DNA of 64,000 nt, taken from contig JBAIAA010000413.1 of NCBI GenBank assembly GCA_037893245.1, positions 1,302,001 through 1,366,000 on the forward strand, read 5' to 3'. Origin of the DNA: Crossaster papposus. Lineage: Eukaryota > Echinodermata > Asteroidea > Velatida > Solasteridae. Below the pieces are notes generated by a model. The model did no database searches and was not told the DNA's origin. It saw only the letters and a program-made list of their open reading frames with translations. The stretch's first letter is position 1, and every line of letters begins with the position of its first letter. The position numbers were made by a program, and so were the translations under genes. Shown piece after piece: positions 63,173 to 64,000 of this stretch.

Positions 63173-63658
63173 GTTTTCAAAAGAAATTGTGGGGGCACTT
63201 TTAATGCAAATGAGCTAGCGTAGAAATGTTCCGTACAATTAGGGTGGTGCACCCTATAGGGTGCACCTGCCTAATTCAAGTCCCATTGAAAACGGTGTAA
63301 AATCAACAATGTTCACGACCAAGTTTCTTGCACACCGACATCACTGGGGTTTCTCAAACAACAATCAGATTATTGTCTTGGTCTTTATCTTTCCATTTCT
63401 TTTCAATTTTTAGTAGGTTAGCCAATTACATTTTTTAATATTCACACCGAAAGAAACACACCTCCCGAAAAGTGATACTTCCCGAGCCTGCAAGCAGCCA
63501 TTTTACAAATGGCATCCCTCCACGTTCTAGGGCAATTAGGACCCATTTTTCAACCGTAATTTTGTCAAGTCTGCCCTCGGATTGAAGCTAAAAAACCAGG
63601 GAGTTGATCCTATGCTATATTTACACAATCCCACCATTTCTTTCACCAAACGGCATCC
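63173..63658 (+). repeat. M131, chimera of an ordinary 5' block and a B-type remainder
   Basis: Bases 26-57 read as the ordinary type (cacttttaatg, ctagcg, gaaatgttcc), but 122 is G, 418 is A and 439 is T, the combination otherwise confined to B/C418A units. It also has a private T>G ('ttccgtac'). The exchange point lies between monomer bases 58 and 121, the interval that contains the 40-bp palindrome. Confidence 0.75.
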
Positions 63659-64000
63659 GTTTTCAAAAGAAATTGTGGGGGCACTTTTAATGCAAATGAG
63701 CTAGCGTAGAAATGTTCCTTACAATTAGGGTGGTGCACCCTATAGGGTGCACCTGCCTAATTCAAGTCCCATTGAAAACAGTGTAAAATCAACAATGTTC
63801 ACGACCAAGTTTCTTGCACACCGACATCACTGGGGTTTCTCAAACAACAATCAGATTATTGTCTTGGTCTTTATCTTTCCATTTCTTTTCAATTTTTAGT
63901 AGGTTAGCCAATTACATTTTTTAATATTCACACCGAAAGAAACACACCTCCCGAAAAGTGATACTTCCCGAGCCTGCAAGCAGCCATTTTACAAATGGCA
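63659..64000 (+). repeat. M132, partial monomer cut by the window edge
   Basis: The first 342 bases of an ordinary unit (C112, 'ca' at 121-122), ending just after the 325-341 hairpin. The cut is the window end, so the array continues beyond it. Confidence 0.97.

Larger units (their letters stand above)
59776..63658 (+). repeat. Higher-order repeat copy 5: M124-M131, eight monomers
   Basis: The order is B/A439; A107T; G176A; B/C418A (private 'tcctgac'); 'ctagtgtag'; 481-bp deletion unit; a G121/407A/T439 unit; chimeric M131. The first six units match copy 1 (45201-48111); the last two differ. M127's private T>G near 61295 removes a minus-strand stop and opens a chance frame (61111-61299) that begins at TTG. 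Confidence 0.78.
1..64000 (+). repeat. 486-bp tandem satellite array filling the window
   Basis: A unit beginning 'gttttcaaaagaaattgtgg' recurs at 1, 487, 973, 1459 and onward to 63659, always on the same strand and always abutting the next copy. I located all 132 unit starts: spacing is 486 except after M15 and M18 (487) and M99 and M129 (481). Consensus GC is about 41% (198 of 486 by hand count), with about 11 CpG per unit, roughly half of random expectation. Differences between units are mostly single substitutions, so pairwise identity is about 98-99.8%. No foreign DNA, inversion or gap is present. This is typical of centromeric, pericentromeric or subtelomeric satellites kept uniform by unequal crossover and gene conversion. 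I do not recognise the family by name, and its chromosomal position and host are inferred only as eukaryotic. Both array ends lie outside the window. Confidence 0.99.
42285..64000 (+). repeat. Zone 4: M88-M132, higher-order-repeat domain with B monomers
   Basis: Fifteen B monomers (starts 42285, 45201, 46659, 48598, 49570, 51028, 52000, 52972, 53944, 54916, 55888, 57346, 58804, 59776, 61234) carry a changed block at 26-57 plus G122. None exists upstream of 42285. They alternate with A107T monomers, G176A monomers and alpha-like monomers with 407A/T439, in a recurring order of 8-9 units. G16 occurs only once (42771) and 112A never. G407A, rare upstream, is carried by most non-B units. Sharing between copies is higher than in zones 1-3, so this looks like the more recently amplified part of the array. 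Confidence 0.85.

Noticed and set aside
1-64000. CRISPR array
   Set aside because: Units are 486 bp with no short repeat/unique spacer alternation. The whole unit repeats.
1-64000. Retroelement or DNA transposon copies within the array
   Set aside because: No terminal repeats, target-site duplications, poly-A tails or transposon-sized insertions interrupt the 486-bp spacing. Whether the monomer itself came from an old element cannot be judged from the sequence alone.
1-64000. rDNA intergenic-spacer repeats
   Set aside because: Spacer subrepeats of this size exist, but no rRNA gene sequence or promoter is found anywhere in 64 kb.

Overview
The whole 64,000-base window is one uninterrupted head-to-tail satellite DNA array. 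The repeat unit (monomer) is 486 bp. Read in the phase that begins at base 1, the window holds 131 complete monomers (M1 to M131) and a 342-bp partial one (M132). All lie in the same orientation, with no spacer, no transposon insertion and no unique DNA. Only four monomers depart from 486 bp: M15 and M18 are 487 bp and M99 and M129 are 481 bp. The consensus monomer is about 41% GC by hand count. I find no protein-coding gene, rRNA, tRNA, CRISPR array or intact mobile element. The few open frames of 60-71 codons are by-products of variant monomers. An array of this kind points to a eukaryotic nuclear genome, in centromeric, pericentromeric or subtelomeric heterochromatin, probably resolved by long reads. 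The sequence does not tell me the species or kingdom.

Monomers are nearly identical: most carry zero to four differences from consensus. Shared variants sort them into classes. The main monomer-coordinate sites (base 1 = start of 'gttttcaaaa') are T16G, a 26-57 cluster, A107T, C112A, C121G, A122G, G176A, C406T, G407A, G412A, C418A and A439T. They divide the array into four zones: M1-M35 (1-17012), mixed dimers; M36-M63 (17013-30620), rich in 112A trimers; M64-M87 (30621-42284), mostly alternating dimers; and M88-M132 (42285-64000), a higher-order-repeat domain. The last zone is marked by a diverged 'B' monomer whose bases 26-57 carry six clustered changes. Its higher-order repeat is 8-9 monomers (about 3.9-4.4 kb) with truncated and expanded copies.

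Duplicated blocks are traceable by rare shared mutations: a 972-bp dimer copied in tandem at 31593 and 52972, trimers at 6805 and 34995, a 7-monomer block turned into a 6-monomer copy at 15555/18957, and a pair of six-monomer blocks exactly 30 repeat units (14,575 bp) apart at 45201/59776. Two monomers (M42 and M131) look like crossover products.

Each monomer carries three inverted repeats: a 40-bp imperfect palindrome with a perfect 22-bp core (65-104), a 7-bp-stem hairpin (325-341), and a roughly 50-bp two-stem inverted repeat across the chosen monomer boundary (458-507). Widely shared variants avoid bases 123-405. These structural points are the main candidates for function; nothing here supports a gene-based system.
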